A DNA stretch of 64,000 nt, taken from positions 30,193,408 to 30,257,407 of the forward strand of contig CM050657.1 of assembly GCA_027574665.1 (NCBI GenBank), in the 5' to 3' direction. This document shows positions 47,870 to 57,400 of this stretch, one piece after another. How positions within the stretch are numbered: the first letter of the stretch is position 1; each line of letters begins with the position of its first letter. The position numbers were made by a program, and so were the translations under genes. Source of the DNA: Rhynochetos jubatus. Lineage: Eukaryota > Chordata > Aves > Eurypygiformes > Rhynochetidae. The notes below the pieces were generated by a model. The model did no database searches, was not told the DNA's origin, and saw only the letters and a program-made list of their open reading frames with translations.

Positions 47870-48705
47870 GCTCCCTCAGGGATAATGATCAAGTGGTCAC
47901 AACTGCTTCATCCCCCATCTCTGACTCTGAGAGCAGGAACAGCCCTGTTCCCATCTCCTCCTTTGCCTCTGTTTCTTGGGATGGCCCTGCTACCTCGACA
48001 TCCTCTGCCAGGTGGACTGATTTACATGTCCATTCCTTTTTCTGTACTGTGGCCACTGACACTGGGGCTGGTTGCCACTGACAATCGCAGTGGCACACAG
48101 GAGTTTGTGGAAGTGGACCGGACCCACCGTGGGAAGCGGGCTGGCTGCGGTGGAAGGTGGGCTGGGCGTGGCTGCAGCCACACGGTCTTGGGTTTCTGCC
48201 CTGTCTCCTACACGGGTCTGTGCTGCCCCCCTTTGTGTTAAGGTGATTCGGGTGGCTGCACAGAGCCTGCATCTACCCCGACCACTGCTAGTGTACAGGG
48301 CAGCATTCCCAAACACTTTTTTAACTTCACAAAAAATCACTAAAATATTCAGTAGCAAGCTGATCCCTGGCCATAGGTCATCCCAACCCCATGAAAATTT
48401 TCAAAAAAACTCATACACCTTTGCCATTGGCCCAAGAGAAGAGAGAAAAAATTGGAATAATTTCTCTGCATCCACCCAGGCACAGAATAATTTCTCCTCT
48501 ATCAGCTGTGTCCCAGAGGAGAAAAGAAAGGAAAAGTGTAATTATTGAAAGCCTCCAGGAGATAACTCACACAGTACCAGGGGGCTAACAAGATTAAATA
48601 CAGATACAGATAGAAGATTCCTCCCAACATCAGCGGTACACCGAACAGTCTAATCAAACCCTTCAGCCCAGCTCCAGCATATAAAATCAGGATAATAAGA
48701 AGCAT
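47870..48705 (-). pseudogene. ERV2 leader ORF, hydrophobic N-terminus
   Basis: It starts at 48,705 and reads a strongly hydrophobic N-terminus (LLIILILYAGAGLKG, then FYLYLYLILLAPWY), followed by SYLLEAFNNYT. This is closely similar to the ERV3 leader. After a stop near 48,500 the rest continues in other frames, with VKKVFGNAAL and a Cys/Arg block (GRGRCRLCAATR, 47,990-48,358), then Pro/Ser/Ala-rich sequence to about 47,870. It is a damaged copy of the same gene as in ERV1 and ERV3. Function unknown. Confidence 0.65.
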
Positions 48706-48840
48706 GTAAGGCAGTAGATTCCCACAGTTTGGTGAGCAGTTTAAAAAGCCCTGAATTTAGCATCTGGATCAGCCACCACCACATTATTATATGGAATACA
48801 TATCACACACTAAGATCTGTTCTTACCTCAACCCTCTCCA

Positions 48841-48858
48841 GCCATATATTTGGCAGCA
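48841..48858 (-). other. Degenerate primer-binding site of ERV2
   Basis: On minus, TGCTGCCAAATATATGGC lies 8 bases after the LTR. It lines up with the ERV1 and ERV3 PBS with several changes. Confidence 0.6.
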
Positions 48859-48866
48859 AAAAGAAC

Positions 48867-49228
48867 TGTCATGGTTTAGCCTTATCCAGCAATGATGTAG
48901 CACAGAGTCACTGATCACCTCTTCATTCCATCTCCAGTGCAGGATAAAAATCAGAGAAAAGAAAAGGAAAGCTCGTAACATTTGAGATAAGAACTATTTA
49001 ATAATAAAAAATGAAACTTATGGTGACACTAACAATGTGATTACTAGTAAGTAATTAAAACAATAGAAAAAAGAACATATGATACAATATTTCACCACAT
49101 GTGGACTGAGACAGTCAGACTCCAGAACAGCAAGCAAAATCTGAGCAGAGAGAAAAGAAACAACCAAAAGCCTGAGAGCAGAGAAAAAAAAGACGAGCTG
49201 AAGAGCCTGAGAGCAGGGGGAAAAAATC
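48867..49228 (-). repeat. 5' LTR of ERV2, truncated
   Basis: It begins TGTCATGGTTTAGCCTTATC on plus like the 36,255 LTR and aligns with it to about 49,220 (GAACAGCAAGCAAAATC shared). The promoter-proximal rest (right side on plus) is lost. Confidence 0.8.
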
Positions 49229-49873
49229 CAATACTTCTGTTATATTTGAAAAGAATAAGGAAGGTCAGAAAATAAATGAGACCATCGATAAAGTACTGGT
49301 ATTATTGTAACTCAATCTTCTGAATGGTACTATTAATATTTTTCACAGCTTATGGGCCTAAATTCTTTTAGAAGGGAAATAGAATACAATAGATAAAAGA
49401 AATCTCACTTATATTTCCTATCCATTTTTCTCTAAAAATTACAGTTCCAATTTTAGTCTCATTTCCCTACTGATCAGTCATGCCACTCACACATTTGTTA
49501 AGTAGTGAATAAGAAAGCATAAAAATATTTTAATTAAAACCACATTTATAAACGGTCTTGTATTACCACTGTATGAAATGTATTACCTCACTGTACTTAT
49601 AAATTATGCTTCTCAATGTAAAATCCTTTGATTTTATGAGAAACAGGAACAGCTCTTCCTGATAAATATCCAATTTTATTGATAACAACAACAGTACAAC
49701 TCACATATTCTGTTCAGCTGTAACCATACTAACATCAGAGAAGAGCCTTGTGATTATCATATGACCAAAGGTAAGGGAGTTCATATAGTTCAGAAATAGC
49801 TGTGCTTCAGCAAACCTTGTGCAGGTAAATCTGTTTTCTATGCTTGAAATGTCAAAAGTAAAAAAAAGAAATG
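49229..49873. other. AT-rich host sequence between ERV2 and ERV3
   Basis: About 640 bp of AT-rich sequence without ERV similarity or coding signal. Both neighbouring ERVs are truncated where they meet it. Confidence 0.55.
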
Positions 49874-50458
49874 CTAAAGATACATGAAATGTCTTCTGTT
49901 CGGAAGGTCATTGCTCTGTTTCCACTGCTGCAGACACCCCCACAGTGCATTTCCCACCATCCGTGAGTCAGGGTAGAGGTAAAGCACTGGCCATTTCTCT
50001 CGTTTAGCAATGTTCAAAGCCAGCTGGATGGCCTTTACCTCTGCAAACTGACTGGATTCCCCTTGTCCTTCTGCAGTCTCTGCAGCTTGTCGGGTGGGAC
50101 TCCACACAGCAGCTTTCCACCTCCCATGTTTCCCTACAATGCGGCAGGACCCATCCGTGAACAGGGCATATTGCTTCTCGTCTTCTGGCAACTGGTTGTA
50201 CAAAGGGGCTTCTTCAGCCCGTGTCACCTCCTCCTCTTGTGACATCCCAAAGTCTTTGCCCTCCGGCCAGTCCATGATCACTTCTAGGATTCCTGGGTGA
50301 CTGGGGTTCCCTATACGGGATCGTTGTGTGATCAGGGCAGCCCACTTACTCCATGTAGCATCGGTGGCATGATGAGTGGAGGAGACTCTGCCGTTGAACA
50401 CCCAACCCAGCACCGGTAGTCGAGGTGCCAGGAGGAGCTGTGCTTCAGTTCCCACCAC
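49874..50458 (-). pseudogene. ERV3 RNase H
   Basis: One open frame of 194 codons holds the RNase H catalytic set: ALFTDGSC (Asp), SSQFAEVKAIQLAL (Glu) and YPDSRMVGNALW (Asp). The frame ends by joining non-viral sequence. It is the longest intact enzymatic domain of this ERV family in the window. Confidence 0.85.
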
Positions 50459-51345
50459 TTCTGAGGCAGATCGGATTCCCTCATAAGCTGACAGTATCTC
50501 TTTTTTGGTTGGAGTGTAGTGGACCTCAGATCCTCTATATCCCTGGCTCCAAAATCCTAGGGGTCAACCTCGGGTCTCCCCTGGATCTTTCTGCCAGAGA
50601 CTCCAGGTAGGGCCATTCTCCCCGGCTGCAGTGTAGAGCACATTCTTTACCTCTGGCCCTGTCAGGACTTGTCCAAGGTCTACTGCATGCACGATCTCCT
50701 GCTTGATCTGCTCAAAGGCTTGCCGCTGCTCAGGGCCCCATTTGAAATTGTTTTTCTTACGGGTCACTGCATAGAGAGGGCTGACAATTTGACTGTAATT
50801 TGGCATATGCATTCACCAAAAACCCACGACGCCTGGGAAAGCTTGAGTTTCCTTTTTGCTCGTTGGTGGGGACATAGCTGTGATTTTGTTGATCACATCC
50901 ATCGGGATCTGGCGACGTCCATCTTGCCATTTTACTCCTAGGAATTGAATCTCTCATGCAGGCCCCTTAACCTTACTTTGTTTGATGGCAAGACTGGCTT
51001 TCAGCAGAATTTGGATGATATTCTTCCCCTTCTCAAAATCTTCGTCAGCTCTGTTGCCCCATACAATGATGTCATCAATGTACTGTAGAGGTTCAGGAGC
51101 TGTGCCCTGTTCCAGTGCGGTCTGGATCAGTCCATGGCAGATGGTAGGGCTGTGCTTCCACCCCTGGGGCAGCCGATTCCAGGTGTATTGGATGCCCTTC
51201 CAGGTGAAAGCAAGCTCTGGCCTACATGCTGCTGCCAAAGGAATGGAGAAAAAAGCATTAGCAGTGTCAATCATCATCATAGCGTACCGCTTGGCTGCCT
51301 TTGACTCCAGCTCGTATTGGAGTTCCAGCATGTTCACCTGGGCAG
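50459..51345 (-). pseudogene. ERV3 reverse transcriptase, partial
   Basis: ORF 50,954-51,337 carries the palm: first Asp in MMIDTANAFF, RLPQGWKHSPTICHGL and an intact YIDD (51,071-51,082). The thumb and connection, with FKWGPEQRQAFEQIK, are in 50,564-50,812 after a frame break. The N-terminal fingers are deleted. The LPQGW block and YIDD point to an ERV-L-like (class III) pol. I hold this class call as likely, not certain. Confidence 0.8.
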
Positions 51346-51566
51346 CAGCTGTCGTCTCTACGGATGTCCCATAGCTCCCTCAGGGATAATGACCGTGTGG
51401 CCAAAACAGCTTCATCCTCCGTCTCCAACTCTTGAGATGGCCCTGCTCCTATTTCCTTATTGACTGTTTCTGTCAACAGGGATGGCCCTGCTACCTCCCC
51501 ATCCTCAACTATACGGACTGATTTATGTGTGTATTTCTTTTTCCAGCCTGGGGCCATGGACACTGG

Positions 51567-52349
51567 TCACCCCTGACAATAGCACACAAAAGATTGAGGG
51601 AGTGAGGCTGCTGCAGAAAGTGGGCTGGTTGGGGGAGAAGACAAACTGGCTGTAGCGGGAGGCATTGCCATTGATGCAAGAATAGTGGAGGGTGATGCGG
51701 CAGGTTGCGGTGCAAGTGTTGAGGATAATGGCGCAGGCACGGAAGGCATTGCTGCTGGTGTGCTGGGTTGTGATGCAGACATTGGAGCTGCCATGCACTC
51801 TGAGACTGCCGCAGGCACTGGGGCCGCGCAGGCTCGAGTTATGAGCTTGGTCCCGGCATGACTCCGTGCTGCCCCCTTGCGCATTAAGGCAGCTCGGGTG
51901 ACTGCACAGACACTGCGTCTGCCTCGGGCACTAGGACCGGTGGGGGCAGGGCTCCCAAACATTTCCCTAACTTTGCCCAAAGCCACTAAAACATTCACTA
52001 GCAAGCTGGTCCCTAGACACAGGTCACCCCAGATGCATGAAAAATTTCTGAAAAACTCATATGCCTTTGCCATCGGACCGAGAGGAGAGGGGAAAAATTG
52101 AAAAAGTTTTTCCACGTGCCCCCCAGCACCAAATAACCTCTCGTCTATCGGCTGAGTCCCTGAAGGGAGAAAGGGAGAGGTGTAGTTGTGGAAAACCTCC
52201 AGCAGGTAAGTCGCGATGTACCAAGAAGCCAACAGTATTAAGTAGAGGTAGAGACAGAGTATCCCTGCCAGTATCAGCAGCACACAGAACAGCCTGGCCA
52301 GCCCCCTCAGCCCGGCTTGCACATAAAAAATCAGGATCATCACTAACAC
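51567..52349 (-). CDS. ERV3 leader protein: hydrophobic N-terminus and Pro/Ala/Ser-rich tail
   Basis: A 260-codon open frame between PBS and pol. Residues about 1-50 form two hydrophobic segments (from MLVMILIFYVQAGL, then ILCLYLYLILLASW), enough to span a membrane twice. Then come YLLEVFHNYT (an N-glycosylation pattern), an IDERLF block, VNVLVALGKVREMF and a Cys/Arg-rich block (GRRSVCAVTRAAL). From about residue 170 the sequence is almost only Pro, Ala, Ser, Thr and Met. It is the intact counterpart of broken copies in ERV1 and ERV2. No family is recognised. It could be an unusual Gag N-terminus or a separate membrane leader. Confidence 0.55.
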   Translation of the reverse strand: MLVMILIFYVQAGLRGLARLFCVLLILAGILCLYLYLILLASWYIATYLLEVFHNYTSPFLPSGTQPIDERLFGAGGHVEKLFQFFPSPLGPMAKAYEFFRNFSCIWGDLCLGTSLLVNVLVALGKVREMFGSPAPTGPSARGRRSVCAVTRAALMRKGAARSHAGTKLITRACAAPVPAAVSECMAAPMSASQPSTPAAMPSVPAPLSSTLAPQPAASPSTILASMAMPPATASLSSPPTSPLSAAASLPQSFVCYCQG

Positions 52350-52483
52350 ATAGGGGAGCAGATCCTACCGTTCGGTCAGCAGATTGAAAAGCCCCAAACT
52401 CAGAGTCTTGAGAAGCCACAGATACATTTTAAAGCAGGAACTTACCACACACTAGAGTCTGTTCCTTATCTCAACACTTTTGA

Positions 52484-52501
52484 GCCCCACATTGGGCGTC
52501 A
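52484..52501 (-). other. Primer-binding site of ERV3
   Basis: On minus, TGACGCCCAATGTGGGGC lies 8 bases after the LTR. It is nearly the Lys-1,2-type PBS. Confidence 0.75.
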
Positions 52502-52509
52502 AAAAGGAC

Positions 52510-53105
52510 TGTCCTGGTTTTATCACGACCAGCCGTTCTACCACTCCGCCCCCCACCCCTTCCCGGTGAGGAAGGGTCGGAGGAACAAACCGAGGGAAAG
52601 CCCGTAGAAGTTGAGATAAGAACTATTTAATTATATAAATGAAACTTAGGGAGTTACTAACAATGCTAGTGTTAATGAGTAATTTAAGGAACAGAGGAAA
52701 AAGGTAGAACAAACGATACAGGATCTCACCCCGAGAAGGGAAAAAAAGAAAGAAAACCCACCCGAAGGGAGCAAACCCCCCATGAAACCGCCCAGGGGCC
52801 GAGAGAGTAAGAGAGAGAGGAAAAACTTTCAAACCCCGACTCCTAGACCGATCTGCCCAGCAAGACGCTGGCTCTGCCCGGACCACCCACCACTCGCCAC
52901 GAGGTCCCACAACAAAGAAACCCCCAGCCCCCTTGGCCGGAAGGCCCCCTCAGACCCTTCCCAGGGTCGTGCCCAACCACAAGCCTTTCCACCCCTATGC
53001 CCACGCCCTCCCCGCCTGTCCTGCAGTTCCACGGGCCCCGGGCTGGCACCACCTATCCAGCTTGATGTGTTATGAGCTGAAGCAAAATATAGACTGACTG
53101 GTGCA
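52510..53105 (-). repeat. 5' LTR of ERV3
   Basis: It begins TGTCCTGGTTTTATCACG and ends GACTGACTGGTGCA on plus. It is alignable throughout with the solo LTR at 26,364. It includes a C-rich segment and GATAAGAACTATTTAATTAT near its left end. Confidence 0.88.
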
Positions 53106-53109
53106 AAGC

Positions 53110-53705
53110 TGTGAGAGACCTTATCTTGAGCTGATTGTCTCAAAGCTTGCTGACAAAGTTGTGAAACTTCCTGGGGGCTTGACTTTCGGTGGCCTGAGGA
53201 GGAAGGATTGCCTGCAGCCTGAATAGACAAGGGCCAAACAGCCCACTGCACAGGTAAGAAGCAAATAGCCTCTGGAGATCAGTTTCGACCAAGGACAAAG
53301 AACCATCACATCGCCTCATGGGGGGTCCAGACACAGAGGACCCCCAAGCCTGCCAAAGCATGCAGGTGGTCACATGCTGATTCTGTGCACCCCATGGGAT
53401 CAGCTGCGTAAAACTGGAGAGCGTGCACAGGAGGCAGGAGTCAGCAAAAAACACCCTATAAAAGACTGTGGGACCAAACCATGAAGAGGGACCCTCCCAC
53501 CGAAGACTACAAGACTACAGACCAAGGGGATGCTGCTGGATCCATGGTGGTGACTATCTCTTGCAATTCTCTTCCGACTGCTTGCTAAATTTTCCCCCTT
53601 TTCTATTTTCTCTCTCTCCTATCGCTATTTTCTTACACCAAAAATAAACTCCTTGTTAGCGACATCTGACCTCGTTTGTGTCTTAATCTCACTCTGGGTA
53701 CAACA
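53110..53705 (+). mobile_element. Solo LTR of another ERV family, plus orientation, next to the ankyrin gene
   Basis: It begins TGTGAGAGACCTTATC and ends GGGTACAACA. It has TATAAAAG (53,457-53,464), about 185 bases later AATAAA (53,643-53,648), and a T/G-rich segment after it, so promoter and polyadenylation signal look complete. The left edge is backed by the fragment at 23,649. It lies four bases from the ERV3 LTR. No target duplication is seen, perhaps because of rearrangement at this junction. Confidence 0.75.
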
Positions 53706-54342
53706 ACGAATCTTCCCCTACCAGGGATAACCGGGCCGGGACACTGTGATAGTTGCACGTGTCGAGAAGGTCAAATACTGCTTTTCTGCAACCAGGATGA
53801 CAGGGTTCTGCTGTTTGGTTTGCTGCATGTTGTCAGAGGGGCTTTGATGCAAGTGTGTTCTTGGGTTTGCTGCTCGCTTCAGCAGGAGAAAATGCAGAAA
53901 TTCTCACGGTGCAGGGAGACACTAATCTTGTTGCTATATAATCCATCTCCTACATCTCTGCTGCGCTTCTGGCACGTGAATGATCATAGAAGAGCAGAGA
54001 GGTTTGCTTGCCATAGCGCTCAGATTCCCAAGCTTTGGTCTCTGTTGCTGTGGCATGCGTGTATTCCTGCTGGAGGCAGTGACCAGTGCCTGGGCAAGGG
54101 AATCTGTGCAGATTCAGTTCTACAGAGAAGAAAATGTCACCTACCTGAGCAGAAGCTGTGAAGGTTTTGCTAACCAGCCTCAGGCGTTTGGTGTGCAGTT
54201 GCTGCTAGTGGTAAAGGAATGAAAAATGATCTCTTAAGATTGCTTTTTGCAAAGCGAAGCTTGTGGCCATATCCATTTATCTCGGCCTGAAACAATTTCT
54301 TTAGTTGTCCCTCTGGACTAATTTAACATATCTGTTTTTTAG
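53706..54342. other. Sequence between the LTR and the first ankyrin exon
   Basis: It contains a 161-codon plus ORF (53,676-54,161) partly overlapping the LTR, without a recognisable motif. I looked for an upstream exon ending in codon phase 2, which would join to 54,343, and found none convincing. Confidence 0.5.
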
Positions 54343-54457
54343 GACAGCTCTGCATCTTGCTTGTGCCAATGGCCTTGTGGACGTCGTTACGTCTCTCGTA
54401 GAAAGCAAGCAGGAGCTAAATCTTTTGGACGGTGCTAACAGATCACCACTGATGAAG
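54343..54457 (+). CDS. ANKRD26-like: ANKRD26-like exon: first ankyrin repeat in view
   Basis: Acceptor CTGTTTTTTAG/G and donor AAG/GTACGT. The frame starts with the third base of a split codon (phase 2) and ends on a full codon. TALHLACANGLVDVV is a consensus ankyrin helix pair. NLLDGANRSPLMK begins the next repeat. Confidence 0.9.
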
Positions 54458-57400
54458 GTACGTGGAATGTGTTACGCGCTTGTAAGTGGGGCTTATCGAC
54501 AGTGCATTAAGCGAGAGGTGTCTGGCAGGATGCTTCACGCACACCTGTGCAAAAACATGCATGTTGTAATTAGTGTGGAATAGGCGTGTGTTAGCCCATC
54601 TTTGAAGAGGCTCTTATTTTCCATCACTGGGAAGCTGGGGGAATTTTGAGTGTGGAACGTAAATGTTGGAAGTTTTTCCTGGTGTGTGTGTGTTGTTCCC
54701 AGGCAGTACAGTGCCAGCAAGAAGAATGCGTGGCTGTTCTGCTACAGCACGGTGCCGACGTGAACCTGGCAGACGCTGACGGCAACACTGCCCTTCACCT
54801 TGCGGTCCTATGTCCCAGTACTTCTGTAGCAGTCTTTTTACTTGAGCATAATGCCAGTATTGATGCCCAGAATAAGGTAAACTTTTATGTTTTTTAAAGA
54901 TGTTCTTTCAAAAAGTCGCATGACTATTTCTCTTGAAGGTTTTTTTTACTTTGAATTTTAACTTGATTTATTTATCTGTCCTTGCAGGAGGGATTTACCC
55001 CACTTATGCTTGCTGTCTCTCTACATCGTGTAGAGATGGTGGAGTTTCTCCTTAAAGAAGGAGCTGACGTGCATACTCGAGATCAGTGTGAAAGGTGAGG
55101 GCTTTGTCAAAACTCTGCGTGGGTGTCTCTAGTATTCTTTAGGTTGAGTTGTTGAGAGGCATGGGAATGAGCTCTGAAATAAAACCAGGGAGCCCCACGG
55201 AAGCAGCTATTTCTGTGTTAACTTGTGAAAGCAGGTCTGCCCTTGGCTGCGGTCGTACCTCTGGGGAGGCTTTTCTCATTGAGGATTGCAAGAAGGCATT
55301 GTCTGCGATCACCCTTCTGGCAGGAAACGTGCCACTACCTCAGCAGCATTTCCTCCAGTAGAAAAGCCCCTCCTGCATAGCAGCATAGTCTGTGAGGAAG
55401 TGTTGTCAATGTGGAAGCTCTGTTTGAAGACTGAACTTTTAGTTGTACTGACTCTCCCATTTTATTGTTGCTCTTAATACTTAATGAAAACTGATTTTTC
55501 TTTAGTTCATTTTCAACTAATGGAGAAAATACTCTTTTTGAAACTGAATATGGATAAAAATAATTACAGTATATATGTAAAATGATCTATTGCCATATTT
55601 TGGATGTTTCAGGACCCCACTGATGACAGCTGCTTCTGGTGGGGAGCGTCATTTGATAAAAGTTCTTCTTCAGTATGGCGCTGATGTTTCCCATAAAGAT
55701 ACCAATGGACAGACAGCTGCGGATTATGCTGTTACTCATGGACATTCTAGGTAGATTTTTAAGTTTATCATTAGAATAAGTTTTCAGTGGGGCTTTTGAA
55801 CATTTTTGGTAAAGCACAAAGGTTTAGTGGTGTGCGAGTCCCGTCCTGAAGCTGTGCTCCGCGCTTCTGCTACGTATCATTCCCGTGCTTAATGTTAATT
55901 TGGAAGTTGAGGAAAATTTAGACCCAGAAATCTCTGTTAGATTTCAAGTTTCGTGGCTAAGTTGACATCTGCCCCGTATAAACTCTACAAAGTGTTTGTG
56001 GCATGAAGTTACCCGAAGGTGGAACACGGCAAACTGAAATGCATGTGAACACTCTCCCTGGACCAGCACCGTTGTCCTTACTGATTTCCACTACCCTGAC
56101 AAGAACTACTCCTCTTCTGCATAGCTTTGTAGCTGTGGGTGTTCCTTCTCTAAGGTGGTTATGTGTGTTTCAAAGTTATGCTGACAAAAATGTACCAAGC
56201 GGGAGTTAATAACTTTATAGGTGTGAATATGCATCTACAGAATACTATGTAGTGAATATGGACGTGTGTTTGTTAGAGTCCTGCAAGAAGTGCTGTATTA
56301 GCGTATATGAATTTATGTGGCGAGGAAGATGTGGAGGATGGATACTAAGTGGCTATTAACCATTCTGTTAAATGGTATATACGAGTGCGTGGCTATTTTT
56401 TGCTAAATATATTTTCTCTCTCTAGTCTTAGCGAACAACTGACAGACCACGGAGACTGGGAGAACACAGGAGCAGCTTCTGCAGGTGGCGCACAAGGCAT
56501 CACAGCCCTTAGCCCTCCTTGCCAGGCAGGAGATGCTGGCTTGATGTGGGGTGCACCTGCTGTGGACAGAGGAGGTAGGATCCTTAACCATGGGGTTGCT
56601 GATAAGGAGGGTCACTCTGGCCTCTTTTTTAGGTGGTTTGTGTTGTTAGAGCTCATCGTGTTCACCATTGGCTTTAGCCGGAAGCATCAGATGGAGTTTT
56701 GTGAATGTGCTTCTTTGTCGCTACTTGGAGGTGCTGCTTGTCAGGCTGTGAAGGTAGTTGTGACTTGTGTGCTACACATCTGCTTCCAGGGTTGTGGCCT
56801 GCTGGCTGTCCGTTTGCCCACCTGTGTAGGTTTTCCTATGGGAGAGAGAAGGGGCACAGGGAAGGAACTAGTCCAGAGTGGTTTTGGTTTTTAGGTGTGT
56901 GCTTTTCCCTATAGATGGCCATTCAGATTGCGAAAATCCAATTGCAGAAGCAGTCGGTTCTTCCTGAGTGCTTGTTCATCTCTCTCTAGCTGGAAAGCAG
57001 CAGGTGAGTTAGCAGGAAGACCCGGCTTGTTGATTTCCACTGAGTGTGTGTGTCTTTGTTTTAATATTAGTAGCTCACCTGCACTAAGCTCCTTTTAGTG
57101 AGTCATCTTATTTCTCAGCATCCATGACTGTGGAGGTGCTGTAGAGACGTATTCAGGAAGAATGGTCTTGGAAAAGTAACATTTTTAGCAACAACCGTGC
57201 AGTGTCTGTGTCTACTGTACCTTCTTGGATGTAGTTTTGATTTACAGTAAAAGAATGCTTTGCTTCCACTTTGGTTAATTTCATGAAATAAATTTTTAAA
57301 AAACCATTTTAACTGGTGGCCCAGAAAAACAGTGACCTTACCTTGTGATGAAAAAATTGACTCTTCAGTGAGTCTGTAAAATGCAATCCATGCTTAGGAA

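Larger units (their letters stand above)
36255..49228 (-). mobile_element. ERV2: minus-strand ERV broken by nested insertions
   Basis: Going left to right on plus (3' to 5' of the element): 3' LTR, integrase C-terminal remnant fused to the start of RT, nested TG...CA insert, protease, Gag end, nested plus-strand solo LTR, a Gag piece, the nested ERV4 provirus, Gag middle, leader, PBS and a truncated 5' LTR. Without the inserts the ERV2 sequence is about 4 kb, with most of pol deleted. The pieces align in order with ERV1 and ERV3, which shows that it was one element. Confidence 0.8.
49874..53105 (-). mobile_element. ERV3: 3'-truncated minus-strand ERV with 5' LTR
   Basis: From the 5' end (right): LTR, PBS, leader, then RT, connection and RNase H. 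Gag, protease and the first part of RT were removed by one deletion near 51,345. Integrase, 3' end and 3' LTR are missing, cut off at about 49,870. It belongs to the same family as ERV1 and ERV2, but has the LTR subtype of the solo copy at 26,364. Confidence 0.85.

Noticed and set aside
48072-48548. 158-codon plus ORF in ERV2
   Set aside because: Antisense shadow of the ERV2 leader. The same antisense frame appears opposite the ERV3 leader.
53676-54161. 161-codon plus ORF before the ankyrin exons, considered as first exon
   Set aside because: It starts within the LTR, has no ankyrin-like sequence, and gives no donor in the phase needed for 54,343.
56990-57003. 14-bp candidate micro-exon CTGGAAAGCAGCAG between AG and GTGAGT
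   Set aside because: The sites look good, but its length would break the phase shared by its neighbours, and it has no family match.
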